Source of the DNA: Trichosphaerium sp. ATCC 40318
Lineage: Eukaryota > Discosea > Flabellinia > Trichosidae
Reading direction: 5' to 3'
Length of the DNA: 64,000 bases
NCBI GenBank assembly: GCA_038496445.1
Contig: JALMLS010000455.1
Location: 496,001 to 560,000, forward strand
How positions within the stretch are numbered: position 1 is the first letter of the stretch; every line of letters starts with the position of its first letter. Both the position numbers and the translations under genes were made by a program. A model generated the notes under the pieces. The model was not told where the DNA came from. It made no database searches and worked only from the letters and a program-made list of their open reading frames with translations. This document shows positions 24,036 through 35,751 of the stretch, in pieces.

Positions 24036-24399
24036 GTTAAATAGCAATTAATGATCTGCGAAGACCAAAAACTTGTTTGTCGGTTCAAAATTAACAGAAC
24101 GTTTTTTTTTTTTGACTGTGAATTATGCATTAAAAAAACGCTTGGAAGCGAAAATCAACAGTTTTGTTGAACTATTTTATGTATAAAATGTGATGTAGAT
24201 GCGGATCAGAAACTATTTCTGGTTTTTTTTCAGATAAAAATCCACGTCTCAGATTCAGCTAACCCTACCTAAACGACCTTGCAATACTCACACAAGAAGA
24301 AGAGTCGGTCAACAATGTTGTTTCACTACATAAACAGTCGTTGAACGATCACATACTTGCCTCTATCCAACAATCGTGTCTAACATCCTTCTAAACGTT

Positions 24400-24680
24400 T
24401 TCTACAGCTTGAGGAAGCTTACTCAAGTTATGCTTTCGGTCTTACAGGGTGGAGAATTACAGGTGGTAATGGTACGTTGTAGTTTGTACTTTGGAAACTA
24501 GGCTAGCAACAGTTTGGTCTTTCAGGATTTACAGGCTCTACTTTACATGCAAGCAAAAAAAGAGGGTACATGCAGGTCCATAGAAGCTATATATCTTATC
24601 ATTTTGCGCAAGTTTCGAACCAGAACAGTACTTTTTTGGTTCTCACACTACAAATAAAGACTTGTATATTACAATGGTAA
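24400..24680 (+). pseudogene. LamG-like gene fragment
   Basis: Three exon-like pieces with good splice sites read LEEAYSSYAFGLTGWRITGG, then GFTGSTLHASKKRGYMQ, then RTVLFWFSHYK before a stop. This resembles the first half of a LamG/concanavalin-A-like sandwich (the ...ISFWVK strand), but the rest of the domain, a start codon and a signal peptide are absent. The LamG gene near 57.6 kb preserves the complementary second half of such a domain. It may be a decayed gene or one whose other exons I could not detect. Confidence 0.3.
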
Positions 24681-25268
24681 ATCATTCGATATGGATATAT
24701 TAGACAAACCAAAACAGTAAAGTGAGGAAAACATCCGGTCGGAACACACTGACAGTAAACTAGAAGGAGTTCAAGCAACCGTGGTACTTTATCTGCCGCG
24801 CATTGTTATACCAATATCGTTTAAACGCAATATACATTCACGTGCTCTTCTGTGAACAAAACCTTAATTTTTGGCTTGGTAGTGTTTGAAAAAACCAAGA
24901 TCAAAGATACCTGTTGATAAGTATCTGCATACATGCAATTCCCTTTATTTAAGAAAACAAGTCTTAATCTAACGAAACCACTAACTAACATGCAGCAACA
25001 GCTCTCATTGTACAAACATGATCAATTTCTTATACACCTGCCTAAAAAAAGTAGTCACAAAGAAACATCCACTTAATATCCCCGCCTATGTATAGCCGTT
25101 GGATGAACAAGGGTATGAATACGACTATGTATATTTGTTATAGCGTTGTAGTAACTGGCGTTCTTTATTTCGTGTGATAGAACGAGTCAAAGTAGAAGAA
25201 ATCACAGTGAAATCAGGTTTTATTTTGGTCCTCTAAATTTAATAGGAAATCTACACGTGGGTATACCA
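24681..25268. other. Intergenic, no gene seen
   Basis: AT-rich DNA downstream of the LamG-like fragment and of the F-box/MORN_2 gene at 25269. Only short open frames, one CACGTG near 24839 and one near 25254. Confidence 0.35.
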
Positions 25269-26024
25269 TTACAGCTCAACTTGTTTGCCATTAACGTACT
25301 TACAGTGTAACAACAAGGGACCACTAACACACCATTGTTTGTGTTCCCCATTTCGTACGCCATTTGTATAGTATCCATGTTCATTTAATTTACCATTCTC
25401 ATGCCAAAGCTTGTATTCTCCTTCTTGCTTACCTTGTGCGTACATATACTCCTTGAACAGATTACCATTCCAATACCAACGTTTGTATTCACCGTGATAG
25501 ACACCGTTGGCGTAATTACAATGCATTGATAGTTGACCAATTTGAGACCATTCCTTGCATTCTCCATGTAACTTTCCATTGACATAATTTTTACTCTCAC
25601 TCAATTGGCCTGTGCTTTGCCACATCTTAAACTCTCCATTTAATTCGCCGTTAACATATTTAGAATGCTCTGCTAGTTGACCATTAGTATACCATACCTT
25701 ACTATCTCCTTCAAGCTTATCATCTACATAAGTACAAAGTTTACGAAGATGACCACCCCAAAACCAATGTTTGAGTTGACCATTTTTTTTACCATGTTTC
25801 CAAGAAATTTCATAATTTTTGCGCACCACATTGAAAGGGCACAGGTAATGGGTAAGCCATTTCCCATGTTTTTTAAGCTCGGAATCAAACCTTGTTGTTG
25901 TAGCGGCCTGTTTTGATAGCAATGGTAGTTTTACGAATACCTCGTGATCTAAGTCGATGATATCAAGCTGTATCTCTAATGGGAGGTCTAGTAGACTGTA
26001 GGTATCTGATTTTGTTGTATTCAT
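25269..26024 (-). CDS. F-box-like/MORN_2 repeat protein A (intronless)
   Basis: This is a single-exon 251-residue protein. The N-terminus (LLDLPLEIQLDIIDLDHEVF, then VKLPLLSKQAA) is F-box-like. The rest is about seven MORN-variant (MORN_2, YwqK-like) repeats of about 23 residues, with consensus YVNGKLHGExKxWxxNGQLxx. Such repeats form extended beta-sheets and in eukaryotes often accompany membrane or ligase adaptors. It is clearly paralogous to the gene at 35027: both share the sequence LSK-x-AA-x-x-T-x-FD-x-x-L-x-KKG after the F-box. ATG 26024 is the first in frame. Confidence 0.75.
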   Translation of the reverse strand: MNTTKSDTYSLLDLPLEIQLDIIDLDHEVFVKLPLLSKQAATTTRFDSELKKHGKWLTHYLCPFNVVRKNYEISWKHGKKNGQLKHWFWGGHLRKLCTYVDDKLEGDSKVWYTNGQLAEHSKYVNGELNGEFKMWQSTGQLSESKNYVNGKLHGECKEWSQIGQLSMHCNYANGVYHGEYKRWYWNGNLFKEYMYAQGKQEGEYKLWHENGKLNEHGYYTNGVRNGEHKQWCVSGPLLLHCKYVNGKQVEL

Positions 26025-26787
26025 CTATTGTAGCGTTCGTAAGCGTTGGTGGGTATGAAACAATACGTTACCTGTTGTATTGATGAATAATGAATACGAA
26101 TCTTTAAAACAGTCAAGCAAGTTCACACATCTGCAGAAAGTTATTCTGAAAATAGTATGTTTTACCTCAGTGTCTGCTAATGACTGTAACCTAAAATGGT
26201 AAAAACCAGTTTTCTTTGCTGTCACAATGTTAGATTATATTGTCAATACAAGGATATGCGCTTTGGGAGGAAAGGCGCTCAGTCTTTGGTGGCTCTAGCG
26301 TAGCCGCACGAGTGGATTTATTCTACATTTAAGAACACTCGTGAAGAAAAAAGTGATATTTTGATTGCTACTCGCCATTGCTTGTCCTTCGATGTTTAGG
26401 ACCGTTGAGATATGATTGTTTGTTTATCAGGTGAAACCAAACAAACAACTTGCAGTACTTTTTGATAATGAGGAACGCTAAGAATCGCATGGCCTCAAAA
26501 ACATATTTTAAGTGAAATACTTATTGAAAGTTCATTTGATACGCTAGAAGCAACTTTGCGTGGACTTCGGATACTGGGTACCTCTACATACTTTTAATAG
26601 CCATTAGTACTAAATAATTTTAAACACGCAGTAAATAACCTTACACGTAAAGTAAGCCCAAAGAAGCCCTGAATACGCTATTCTCTTGGTACAGCAAACA
26701 TTTTGTGGTTAGCGAAACGCTGTTACTAAACTCACGTGATAGTTTCGAGGCGTTTTTTTAGCGTTGTCCACCAGCCAGATTGCAAAA
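26025..26787. other. Divergent intergenic region between MORN genes
   Basis: This 760-bp region lies between the start of F-box/MORN_2 gene A (minus) and the start of the MORN/SAM-like gene (plus), so it should hold both promoters. It contains CACGTG near 26732. I found no further gene or repeat. Confidence 0.4.
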
Positions 26788-28591
26788 ATGACTAGTACAA
26801 AAAAAGAGGTTACCTATACGAATGGAAATAGATATGTTGGTGAATTTAAAGATGACAAATTCAATGGCAAAGGAGAATACACATGGGCGAATGGAAGTAA
26901 ATATGTTGGCGAATTTAAAGATGACAAACGCAGTGGCAAAGGAGAATACACAAGGGCTGATGGAGATAGATATGTTGGCGAATATAAAGATGACAAATTC
27001 AATGGCAAAGGAGAATACACATGGGTAAATGGAAATAGATATGTTGGTGAATTTAAAGATGACAAACCCAATGGCAAAGGAGAATACACATGGGCTGATG
27101 GAGACAAATATGTTGGCGAATTTAAAGATGACAAACCTAATGGCAAAGGAGAATACACATGTGCAAATGGAAATAGATATGTTGGTGAATTTAAAGATGA
27201 CAAATTCAATGGCAAAGGAGAATACACATGGGCAAATGGAAATAGATATGTTGGTGAATTTAAAGATAACAAAAGCGATGGTATTGGGCACATTTATTTT
27301 CTTGATGGCACAATATGGGATAGTAACTGGATTTCAGATTTACCAGATGAGAATGTCAAGATTACTTTTCCTGGTGAGAAGACAATAGAGGCAAAGTGGT
27401 TGTGCACTGAAACAAAATTGATAACCTTCCTTGATGAGTATAACGTTTCCCTAAACCCTTTTGACATCAGCTATTCTGGTAGAAATACAGAAGTACCACC
27501 ATCAACTTGGACATGTGATCAAGTGTTATATGTACTTCATAGGATTGAACCTTCACTTGTTGACTTGTTAAAAGATCATAAGTTAAGGTACTTATTATTC
27601 TCTCGTGTAAGAAACACTGACCTTTCTCTTTTATCCAAAAGCGGCCAAGACTTTTTACGATTGAACCTTAACGTGATGCTATTACTCAAAATACCTCTGG
27701 GATACGCAAATAAAATACTAGAATACATCAAGAACTTGAAAAAAGGTAACCTGTTATAAAGTCAGTGTTTGTGACTTTTCTTTAATTAGGTGAACCAGAG
27801 CATCAATCAACATCTTTGGAACAAGGTATGTTTCTTGTAACAATAGATATGTTCATACCTTTTCAATGCCCTAAATCTTAAACAGACACAGATGTGGAAA
27901 CGGAAACAGAAACAACTGATCAGAATAACTTAGAACAGATGCGGGCAAAGTTGAAAGCGGACCGAAGCGACAAGTACTTGTCAAAGGCTGTGTATGATCC
28001 AAGACACAAATACACAAAGTTTGGAGGCGCTCTAGAAGATTTACATATTATTCAAGATGCTGTTGAAGCCCTACAAAAAAATCAACAAGATGACCTTACT
28101 GAGGTACTATTAATGCAAGCTGTACCTTACTCACAACTATTGTTTTAAAAGGACGCATATTCCAGCGAACCACTATCACGTGATAGTCTATCTGGCGATA
28201 CAAATGAAAGAAAAGGTGAAGTGCCTTCATCTATTGACACGTACGACATGCTATCTCGTAAGTCATGGAGCGATAAACCCAATGCTTCCATTTATACCAA
28301 GGTACTGTTATCTTAAAATACATTTTGGAATCCAAGCCTGACGCTTAACAACAGAACATTCAATCAATTGATCTCAATGTGGCAGCAAGTAAACAAGAAG
28401 AGGAGATAACTGATTGGTTTTCAATACTAGTGACGTTAGGTATTGCTACCAAACGAGCAAAAGAGCTTGGATCATTGATGGATCAATCTGGTGTAGAATT
28501 TGATGAGGTTGATAAAAATTTGTTGAAAGAAGTTGGATTCACAGCTATTGAACGTGTCAAAGTGATGAAAGCAAAGAACAACAACTTGTAG
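26788..28591 (+). CDS. MORN-repeat protein with helical/SAM-like C-terminus, five exons
   Basis: Exon 1 starts MTSTKKEVTYTNGNRYVGEF and carries seven full MORN repeats of 23 residues (YTWANGNRYVGEFKDDKFNG type) plus a degenerate eighth, encoded by 69-nt units nearly identical in DNA. A unique region follows (LITFLDEYNVSLNPFDISYS, then WTCDQVLYVLHRIEP). Small exons supply an acidic linker (DVETETETTDQNN). The last exon encodes EEITDWFSILVTLGIATKRA then ELGSLMDQSGVEFDEVDKNL and LKEVGFTAIERVKVMKA, a helical pattern close to a SAM domain. MORN repeats commonly bind membranes or phosphoinositides. A decayed copy lies at about 51590-51985. Confidence 0.78.
26818..27292 (+). repeat. Seven tandem 69-bp MORN units
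   Basis: The coding repeat array is conserved at DNA level, with recurring GTTGG[TC]GAATTTAAAGATGA blocks every 69 bp. This level of identity between units, including third positions, indicates recent unit duplication or gene conversion. The periodicity also creates long antisense and frame-shifted open frames, which are not genes. Confidence 0.85.
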
Positions 28592-29423
28592 TGTAGAAGA
28601 AAACAACGTTTAATAAAACCCTTAGTTGTTTTCCATGCAAGCTAGAAAATGACTTTTGACACAAGACCTTAACTTCTGAGAGTCTGTTTTTTTATGTTAA
28701 AAAGGTGCAATCTTTAACCCATACTGTACTTTCGCTTTATGAACGAACAGCTTGGTGTATGGTCTGTGGTATGCTGCAAGTATACAGCCTTTTTCAATCC
28801 ATCTTCATATGCCGATAGTATTGCGTAGCTTGGTAGTGCCAAAGGCCATGCTTAATAACCCGCTACCCAAGCGAGGTCAAACAACTGTTTAACCAGTTGC
28901 ACATTCAACCTTTTGTCCAGTACTGACGGTAGTTCAGTCAACAAGTAAATTGTTTATTCAAAGATTTGTCTTGCATTCAAAAAACCGTATCATTTATTAT
29001 AGCGTACCTCATGTAGTAAGGCACCGTGGTGTTAATTGCTGTTACCTTGAAAGACATACTTAAATGTTGAAGAAGACCGGACTGGAACTACTTGAGATAG
29101 CTGTTAGCTCTGATAAACTTATGTAACAAGGAGCGGGTATGAACGAAAATACATTACCACTTAGTTGTTACCCAAACACCAGCATTCTCAACTACCGTGT
29201 ACTTGCAAATCACGTGTGAGCTACCCTTGAGTTGAGCTTGAATACATTGCTTTAGTAGCAAGGTTTGACAATTTACAATGCTTCATCTGTGTATCAGATC
29301 TATCTAAGAATGTAATTGTACTACGTTATTGATAGTTTATTCTTTAAGATATGTTTATTGTTTTACATTGACTATCAATTTTTACATCTAGGGTTGTATA
29401 TTAGGACCCTTGACTAAGTTCTT
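28592..29423. other. Intergenic between convergent genes
   Basis: No gene, repeat or RNA was recognised in this 830-bp stretch between the 3' ends of the MORN/SAM-like gene and F-box/MORN_2 gene B. One CACGTG lies near 29213. Confidence 0.35.
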
Positions 29424-30662
29424 TCATCTTAAACAGTTTTTTTTTAAGTCATCATGTTCAAATAGTACTTTTTTCGTCAAAGTGCCATCTCTGCTCCATT
29501 GAAAAGCATATCCATGTTTGGATCCATAAGAATAATCTATCTTTTGTTTCTTCTTACCGTTGGAATGGTACCATATGGAATTACCATCTTTTGAAAGGGA
29601 TGACATCCCATCGATTTTCAGTCTTGCTGAATATGCAATTTTTCCATCTATTGAATGCTTGCAAATTACTGTGTCATCCTTGTCTTCTAAGAACTTGTAG
29701 TCAACCCTTAAAGTTCCTTTAAAGAAATAGAAATTGTTTCTAGTTGCAAGTCCGCCAACACGTGCCAACTCTTTTCCTCTGAAGAAAATCCCGTGAATAT
29801 CAAATATAGCTCCGGCATAGAATGGTTTGGCATAATATATCAGACATCTATCTTTGGTATCCGTACTTGTATCTAAAACACCAAGACATATGCTTTTTAT
29901 AAAGATGCCACCATCAAACACACCTTCAGCAAACTTATTACCATTGTGATACCCTACAAACTCATTTTTTCCTTTGTCTTGAGCAGGTACACATTTTATG
30001 ATTGCCACTTGTAAAGGACTAATGCGAGCGATGTTACTATCGTAAAGGCACACTATTTCTACAAACGAAATACACTCGTCTTTAATGTTGTATTTAAATT
30101 GAGAATAGCCAACAGGATTTCTTGTATCATGTACACTGTACTCTTTATAAGTCCCATCCACAAGCACACCATGTTCGAACATCAAACAACATGTTGGTTG
30201 TTCTTTAACTTCTGAACGTCCAAATATTTGTAATTGTCCATGCATTTCTCCATGTACAAACTTACACTCTCCATGGCGAGGTCTGCTATAATCAAAATCG
30301 TATAACTGGCTTGCTATTTTCTTCCATTGACCTCTACGTTCAATGTCATTTAATTTAAAACGATAAATCCCATGCCACTTCATTGATGTATCATACTTAG
30401 AACACGTGGCAAAATTATAGTTTAAGCGTGGCCACGTGCTTTCTACAGATGTACCTATAGCCATATCAAATATACTCCTCAAAACTTCACAAGGGACATT
30501 ATTAATATCAGTACAATGGCGGTCGCTATCATTCTTATCTTTTTCCTTATTAAGGTGGTTTCGAAGTGTTTGTTTTAAGTTGTGTTTTGATTCCTCTTTG
30601 AGTTCTTGCACCTTCAAATCGTCTTCTTCTGGTTGAACTGTGTTCGTGGCTTCTTTTTGCAT
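29424..30662 (-). CDS. F-box-like protein with MORN_2 elements B (intronless)
   Basis: This is a single-exon 412-residue protein. A charged N-terminal leader (QKEATNTVQPEEDDLKVQEL) precedes an F-box-like segment (NNVPCEVLRSIFDMAIGTSV). Degenerate MORN_2-type elements follow (HGECKFVHGEMHGQLQIFGR) and recur at the C-terminus (YHSNGKKKQKIDYSYGSKHG, then YAFQWSRDGTLTKKVLFEHD). The middle is a beta-rich region with no match I recognise. It is more divergent from genes A and C than they are from each other. The absence of introns is notable beside intron-dense neighbours. Confidence 0.65.
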   Translation of the reverse strand: MQKEATNTVQPEEDDLKVQELKEESKHNLKQTLRNHLNKEKDKNDSDRHCTDINNVPCEVLRSIFDMAIGTSVESTWPRLNYNFATCSKYDTSMKWHGIYRFKLNDIERRGQWKKIASQLYDFDYSRPRHGECKFVHGEMHGQLQIFGRSEVKEQPTCCLMFEHGVLVDGTYKEYSVHDTRNPVGYSQFKYNIKDECISFVEIVCLYDSNIARISPLQVAIIKCVPAQDKGKNEFVGYHNGNKFAEGVFDGGIFIKSICLGVLDTSTDTKDRCLIYYAKPFYAGAIFDIHGIFFRGKELARVGGLATRNNFYFFKGTLRVDYKFLEDKDDTVICKHSIDGKIAYSARLKIDGMSSLSKDGNSIWYHSNGKKKQKIDYSYGSKHGYAFQWSRDGTLTKKVLFEHDDLKKNCLR

Positions 30663-31550
30663 CTTGTTTACTCCGATTAGTTTGCTTTATTCTATTGTGC
30701 GCTGTTTGCGGGTTTTTACGTTTTTCTTAGCGTGTATGTTGGTTTTCTGGCTTATTCTGGTTATGCAACACTTGGAGTACTGATACTTCCGTACTACACG
30801 ATTTTCGCACTTGTTGCCGCTTCAGTTTTGTGAATAAATGAAAAACTTAACAGCCTTATCGTTAAGCCACAAAAAGCGTCATTTCGAAATGAACAAAATA
30901 TAGAGGTAGCTGTTTGCAACAATCATACTTACATGGTCAAATACATTGCGTATTATTCCAGCCTAACCTATACTGCATCCATTTTCTCGCTACTCTAAAA
31001 AGAATCACGTGAATTGCATCTTAATATTAGAAAAACTAAAGCATGTTCAATGAGTGCAAGTTTAAACATAAACGATTTGACTTTGAACACGTGCATACGA
31101 TCGTCCATAAAGAGCGCTAGTTGTGATAGCTTTACTTTATTTGTCACGCCAACCTGACCATTCTTACAACTTACAAGTGCTTGCAAGTGAAGGTTGACAT
31201 TCTACCCACCAAACCAATATGGTGCTACTCAGCCTACAGATTAGAGGGTAGGAAAACAATACAAATCGTTGAGATTGTATCACTTGGTAAGAATAACAGA
31301 AATGTAAAGAGACAAATCAAAAATCAAACGAATTTCGTTTTTCGAATCAAATTCAATACACGGATATTTCCCCTCTACCGAATTTCAAATCTTAATAAGG
31401 GTATCTATAGTTCCAGTTCGATTTACCTTCGAACAAGAAGAAATAACAAGCTTTTTTCTTCATCTCAGTTAAGTCTTCGGACAAAACCAACTGAGAAAGT
31501 GCGAACCTTCCTATTTAGGCTAAGCAATAACCAAAAAAACACACAACACA
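30663..31550. other. Divergent intergenic region
   Basis: This lies between F-box/MORN_2 gene B (minus) and the small secreted protein (plus). A plus-strand frame at 31181-31621 overlaps the secreted gene out of frame and shows no domain. Two CACGTG sites occur near 31008 and 31090. Confidence 0.35.
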
Positions 31551-31935
31551 ATGCAACGTCTCTCTATTGTACTAGTAATCCTCTCAATTGTTATTTGCGT
31601 AGCAGCTACGCGCATACCTAAAGGCAGATACTGCTTTCAACCAGTATTCGGTGCTGCTACAGAAATAATCTTTACAACCAATACAACGATAACAATAGCT
31701 TCCGGAGAAGATGAATATTGCCAAGATACAAAGGTTCGTTTGCAACTTGGTTCCTTATCTCGCAATCTTAACTTTAACTATCGTATAGGTAACCTATGAT
31801 CCTCAACCTACACCATATGTTATTAAATCAGTCGGTCCTGTTCCTGAAGATTGCGAATTTAAGGCCATGTTTAACCCTGTAAAAAACTACATTACCTCCC
31901 AGCAAATACCATTTGCTTACTGTGGAGAGTACTAA
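31551..31935 (+). CDS. Small secreted cysteine-containing protein, two exons
   Basis: Exon 1 (31551-31733) begins MQRLSIVLVILSIVICVAAT, a clear signal peptide. The mature part starts near RIPKGRYCFQPVFG. A 55-nt intron (GTTCGT...TATAG) leads to exon 2 (31789-31935), which ends IPFAYCGEY. The total is 109 residues, with four mature Cys (GRYC, DEYC, EDC, AYC) that could form two disulfides. No family is recognised; a small secreted beta-rich protein is the most that can be said. Confidence 0.65.
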
Positions 31936-32780
31936 TAATTTTCTAACTTCAACGCTCCGTACATGCTTAGCGCAATAAATAGTTTCCAACTAAATCTACT
32001 TTATACCCTCATGTTTTAGACATTCTGTAACATAGTATGAAACCAGCGAAGGGGATTCGATTTAGTTGCAACAGTTGTTCGCAAATCACTTCGTTTCGAC
32101 AATCTTGACACGTGATTCGATGAAACGCTGTACTAGATGCCCTTGAGTTACACATACGCCGATTACGCTTCCAAGCTCGTCTTGCTAGCGATTCTTTGCG
32201 TTCATCTTGTAGTTAAAAGACTCTAGTAACAACGGTGTAAGCAACTAGACAGGTTTGGAGGAAGACTAACGTCTCAGCTCAAACGCACCAGTCAAGTTTT
32301 TGATATCTTCCTCACTCCATCCATGTTAGTGATTGTTGCTTGCCATAGTTTCTTACGTGCTTGTCTCTGTGCAAATCACGGAATTATAGTTGGTCATCTA
32401 AATTCTCCAAACGCCAAGGCACACGAACATAATTTGTGTTGCATCCCCACTGTGACTTTATTGAATTGTTGTTGCCAAGGACACGAATAAACGTTAATAT
32501 CCCGTCCTTGTCCTTTGATCTACTCAACAAGAGACAAAGAGAACAGAAGCACTGTCAAATATGTCGAGTTTGCGACAGTTAAGGCATACAAGCGCTCAGT
32601 TTTGTACTTTGTCTTACTCAAAACACCGGTACACAACGAGAAATAACAACATTAGACAATGTTGTTGCGATGCGGTTCAAGAGTGAATAATAACACTTCC
32701 ACCCGCGTAAATACATTGAATACGTGCGTTTAAGCTTTGTTTTAGCGTGGTTAACGGCTTATACTTAAAAAAGGAGCAAA
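31936..32780. other. Intergenic or unresolved 5' exons
   Basis: No clear gene was found. A frame starting ATG 32660 (MLLRCGSRVNNNTSTR) followed by GTAAAT could be a first exon of the methyltransferase gene downstream, but the phases did not join cleanly. Confidence 0.3.
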
Positions 32781-34357
32781 AGGTCTAATTCTACACTAAA
32801 AGATCATTACAAACGTCAAGAAGACCTTGTAGAGCTATTAACGAACAATCTTAAAAAAGATGGCGTTAACGAGTCCAAAATGAGTTATGATCAACTGGAA
32901 CCTTATATAGCGCTTAATTTCCCTCTTGATATTAAATGGCAAGACAAATTCTCGGGCTATTTCAGATTAGAAGTACGTAAACACGTGCTTAACGGGAAAC
33001 AAAAAAAAAACTGTTTAAACGTCACGTGCTCGCTTTTTGAACTTGAAGATTACTATCAGTGTTGAAGATATGTACTACAATGCTTCTATTTTCTATCAGC
33101 GTAATTAGTGCCATGCAACCTCGCAAACAGTTTAAAGCAGAAATGTCTTATTATTTTCTGAAAAAAAAAAACTAAAAAGACACAAAACAACCTTCAAACT
33201 CTGCTCTAGCTGAGTTTTTTTATTTACAGTGTTTTTTAACAACAATCCCTTTTACATGTTAGTCAAATTTTTACGTCAGCCTTTTCTTTGAACCACGTGT
33301 CATATAAAGATAGATTCCTTAACCAAACTGTTTTTGGCTTTACACTAATGTGTTCTGAAGAATAACGAGAATCATATTTTGGATGTAGGATCTGGCGTTG
33401 GTCACTTGTCTACATACTTTACAACAAAATACCCGAAATGCTCGGTGACAGGTAAAAAAATCATGTGCTTTTTTTTTATCTTCTGTTTCTTCTTTAATAC
33501 GACTGTTGTATGCCCTTATTTTAATAAGATTAGGTATTGAACTCATGCCAGAGTTTGTCACACTATCAAAACATGTTTCAAAATTACTTAAAGTCGAAGA
33601 CAGAACAACCTTTGTTGAGGTTCGTAGACAACAATAGATATAACCTTTTTTTTTTTGAACATGACTTAGTCGTCTTGAGCTTCCTTGAAAGTTATACTTA
33701 TAATCATTGTCTAGGGTACTGCTTTAGACCTTCCTTTTGATAAAAATACATTCCATGGAGCAACAACTGTTCATGTCTGTATGAATATTCCAGATAAACT
33801 TAAAGTATACAAAGAAGTACTTAGAGTGTTAAAGCCAGGAAGTTATTTCTGTATTCTTGACATTGTTAAAGGAAATAACAGTAGCGGGAAAATGAACTTT
33901 CCTATGCCTTGGGCTACTTTAGAAAAAGATAGCTTTGTTATCACCACAAACGAGATGCGCTCTCGATTGCATGAAGCCGGTTTTGGCGTCATTGATTCAA
34001 GGTAAGTAGTTGGTATTTTTAAAAACATGTTTTTCTTTTTGCCTTTTACACCACGTGGTATAAGTACTGCTAGTTTAATTTGTACATTAAATCCTTACTG
34101 GTAATTTATAAATATGTTTGTTTAATAAAACAGAGAAAGAGTTGTTAGCAATGAACCTTTTTTAACGTGAACCTGTTGACTGTTTTTTTTTTAATCGGGT
34201 TTTTTTTTCTAGGACTTTTGGAGTTGAAGCGTACCTGGACTTTGTACCTAGGAAACTTGGCACAGTTTTTGATAACTACAGAACTAAGGGAAAGAATGTT
34301 AGAAACGCTTTTGATTCAGGAAAAATCAAACTGGCATGGTTTATAGCACGGAGTTAA
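32781..34357 (+). CDS. Class I SAM-dependent methyltransferase, type-11-like
   Basis: Internal exons give ENHILDVGSGVGHLSTYF (SAM motif I), KCSVTGIELMPEFVTLSKHV (motif II), VEGTALDLPFDKNTFHGATT, VHVCMNIPDKLKVYKEVLRV, and LKPGSYFCILDIVKGN, the ordered signature of UbiE/methyltransferase-11 enzymes. The C-terminal part (FGVEAYLDFVPRKLGTVFDN, then KLAWFIARS) ends at 34357. An upstream exon (HYKRQEDLVELLTNNLKKDG, MSYDQLEPYIALNFPLDIKW) probably belongs to the same gene as a helical lid. The substrate is unknown. The start is not fixed: the first readable exon begins after an AG near 32780. Confidence 0.7.
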
Positions 34358-35026
34358 AAACAATGCAATAAACAAAACCTAAGTTCATGTTATTGTTTTT
34401 TTTTCTTTGAGATACTCCACACAATAGAGCGTATGGCTAAAGCATTTACATTGGATTTTGTGTTCTAATTTTAACAAGAACTCATTTCCATGCATGTATA
34501 TATCCGCTGTTTCTAGGGTTATACTTATACATGTGAGCAATGCATTTTAGCCAGCCATGTTTTTTTTGTTTTATATAGACCAGTTTTCAAAAGCCTTCTG
34601 TTGTCCACCCTTGAAGCATACAGTTTCTAGGAGAAAAATTATAGTATCTGTCCCAGAATAGGAGTCTATAATCAGAGCACTTGTTGTTGAACTGTTAGCA
34701 CTTATACACTAAACTGAAGTCAATACAAACGCTTGCTTTTGACCTCAAGTCGTTATGATCAACCCGCCCCACATTGTACAAGATGGCGTTTTGTTTTATT
34801 AGCCGGGGTGGTACATTCTTTAGTAGTGTTTGGTAAGAAATGTGAGACAGAGCTTGCTTAAATTTGGTGCAGATAATTCCATGCAAGGCCTTGAGAACCC
34901 CCAAAGTCTATAAAAAGGATACGGGTGAAGGGCTGTGGGGTGTTTTGCTGATAAATTTATTGACAAGTTTTACAGGTCACAGAGAAGTTGCAAGGTTAGA
35001 GGAGAGTCCAGTAAAACATTGAAATT
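34358..35026. other. Intergenic between convergent genes
   Basis: Nothing recognised in this 670-bp AT-rich stretch between the methyltransferase and F-box/MORN_2 gene C. Confidence 0.35.
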
Positions 35027-35665
35027 TTATTGCAATAGTCCATCAACCCACATGCAATGTACTTTTAGATTACCATTTTCGTCCCAGCCTTTACTCTCAC
35101 CATGCAGTTTATCATGAGCCCACATACTTTGGCCTTTTAGCTGCCCATTGTCATGCCAACTTGTGCTTTCACCATGCTGTTTACCTTCAACCCATATGCA
35201 CTGTCCTTCAAGTTGTCCATTCTCATACCAACCTTTACTTTCGCCATGAGCTTTATCATCAACCCACATTGTCTGGTACATTAGTTGTCCGTTCTTGTAC
35301 CACTTTTTATGAAGACCATGTGCTTTGCCATTAACCCACATGCACTTGTAGTGCAGTTGTCCGTTTTCATACCATCCTTTGCATTCACCATGCTGTTTAT
35401 CATCAACGTCTATGTACTGGCTCTGGAGTTGTCCACTCTCATACCATTCTTTACATAGCCCTTTTTCTATGTATTTATGATACCTTACTTCCCCACTTGT
35501 ATACCATCGTATCCATACTCCTTTCTTTTGTAACGATTTATCAAAATGAGTATTAATCGCAGCTCTCTTTGATAGACAATGGAATTTTGTGAATACTTCA
35601 ACATTGAAAGTACAAATATAAGTTTGAAGTTCACAAGGAATATCCAGTATATTCAAAGACTCCAA
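35027..35665 (-). CDS. F-box-like/MORN_2 repeat protein C, 5' end unresolved
   Basis: The open frame reads ESLNILDIPCELQTYICTFN then EVFTKFHCLSKRAAINTHFD (F-box-like), followed by about seven MORN_2 repeats of 23 residues with consensus WYENGQLxxxCMWVDGKxHGE. It is paralogous to gene A at 25269. No ATG is in frame between the upstream stop and the F-box (the frame opens at a TTG), so either a short upstream exon exists, as in LRR protein 2, or the 5' end was lost. A MITE-like element lies only about 90 bp upstream and may have separated or replaced the original 5' region. Confidence 0.65.
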   Translation of the reverse strand: MESLNILDIPCELQTYICTFNVEVFTKFHCLSKRAAINTHFDKSLQKKGVWIRWYTSGEVRYHKYIEKGLCKEWYESGQLQSQYIDVDDKQHGECKGWYENGQLHYKCMWVNGKAHGLHKKWYKNGQLMYQTMWVDDKAHGESKGWYENGQLEGQCIWVEGKQHGESTSWHDNGQLKGQSMWAHDKLHGESKGWDENGNLKVHCMWVDGLLQ

Positions 35666-35751
35666 TTTACTATCAACTTTTTTATGCTTTGGATCAGATA
35701 TAACAAGTTAGAATGGAAACATTAACATTATGACAACAAAAATGTGGAAGG

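Noticed and set aside
26758-27388. Overlapping open frames on both strands across the MORN array
   Set aside because: The 69-bp periodicity keeps several frames open. Only the frame beginning at 26788 gives MORN repeats and continues into unique sequence.
31181-31621. 146-codon plus-strand frame overlapping the secreted protein start
   Set aside because: Low-complexity composition and no domain; the overlapping frame with signal peptide and spliced continuation is far better.
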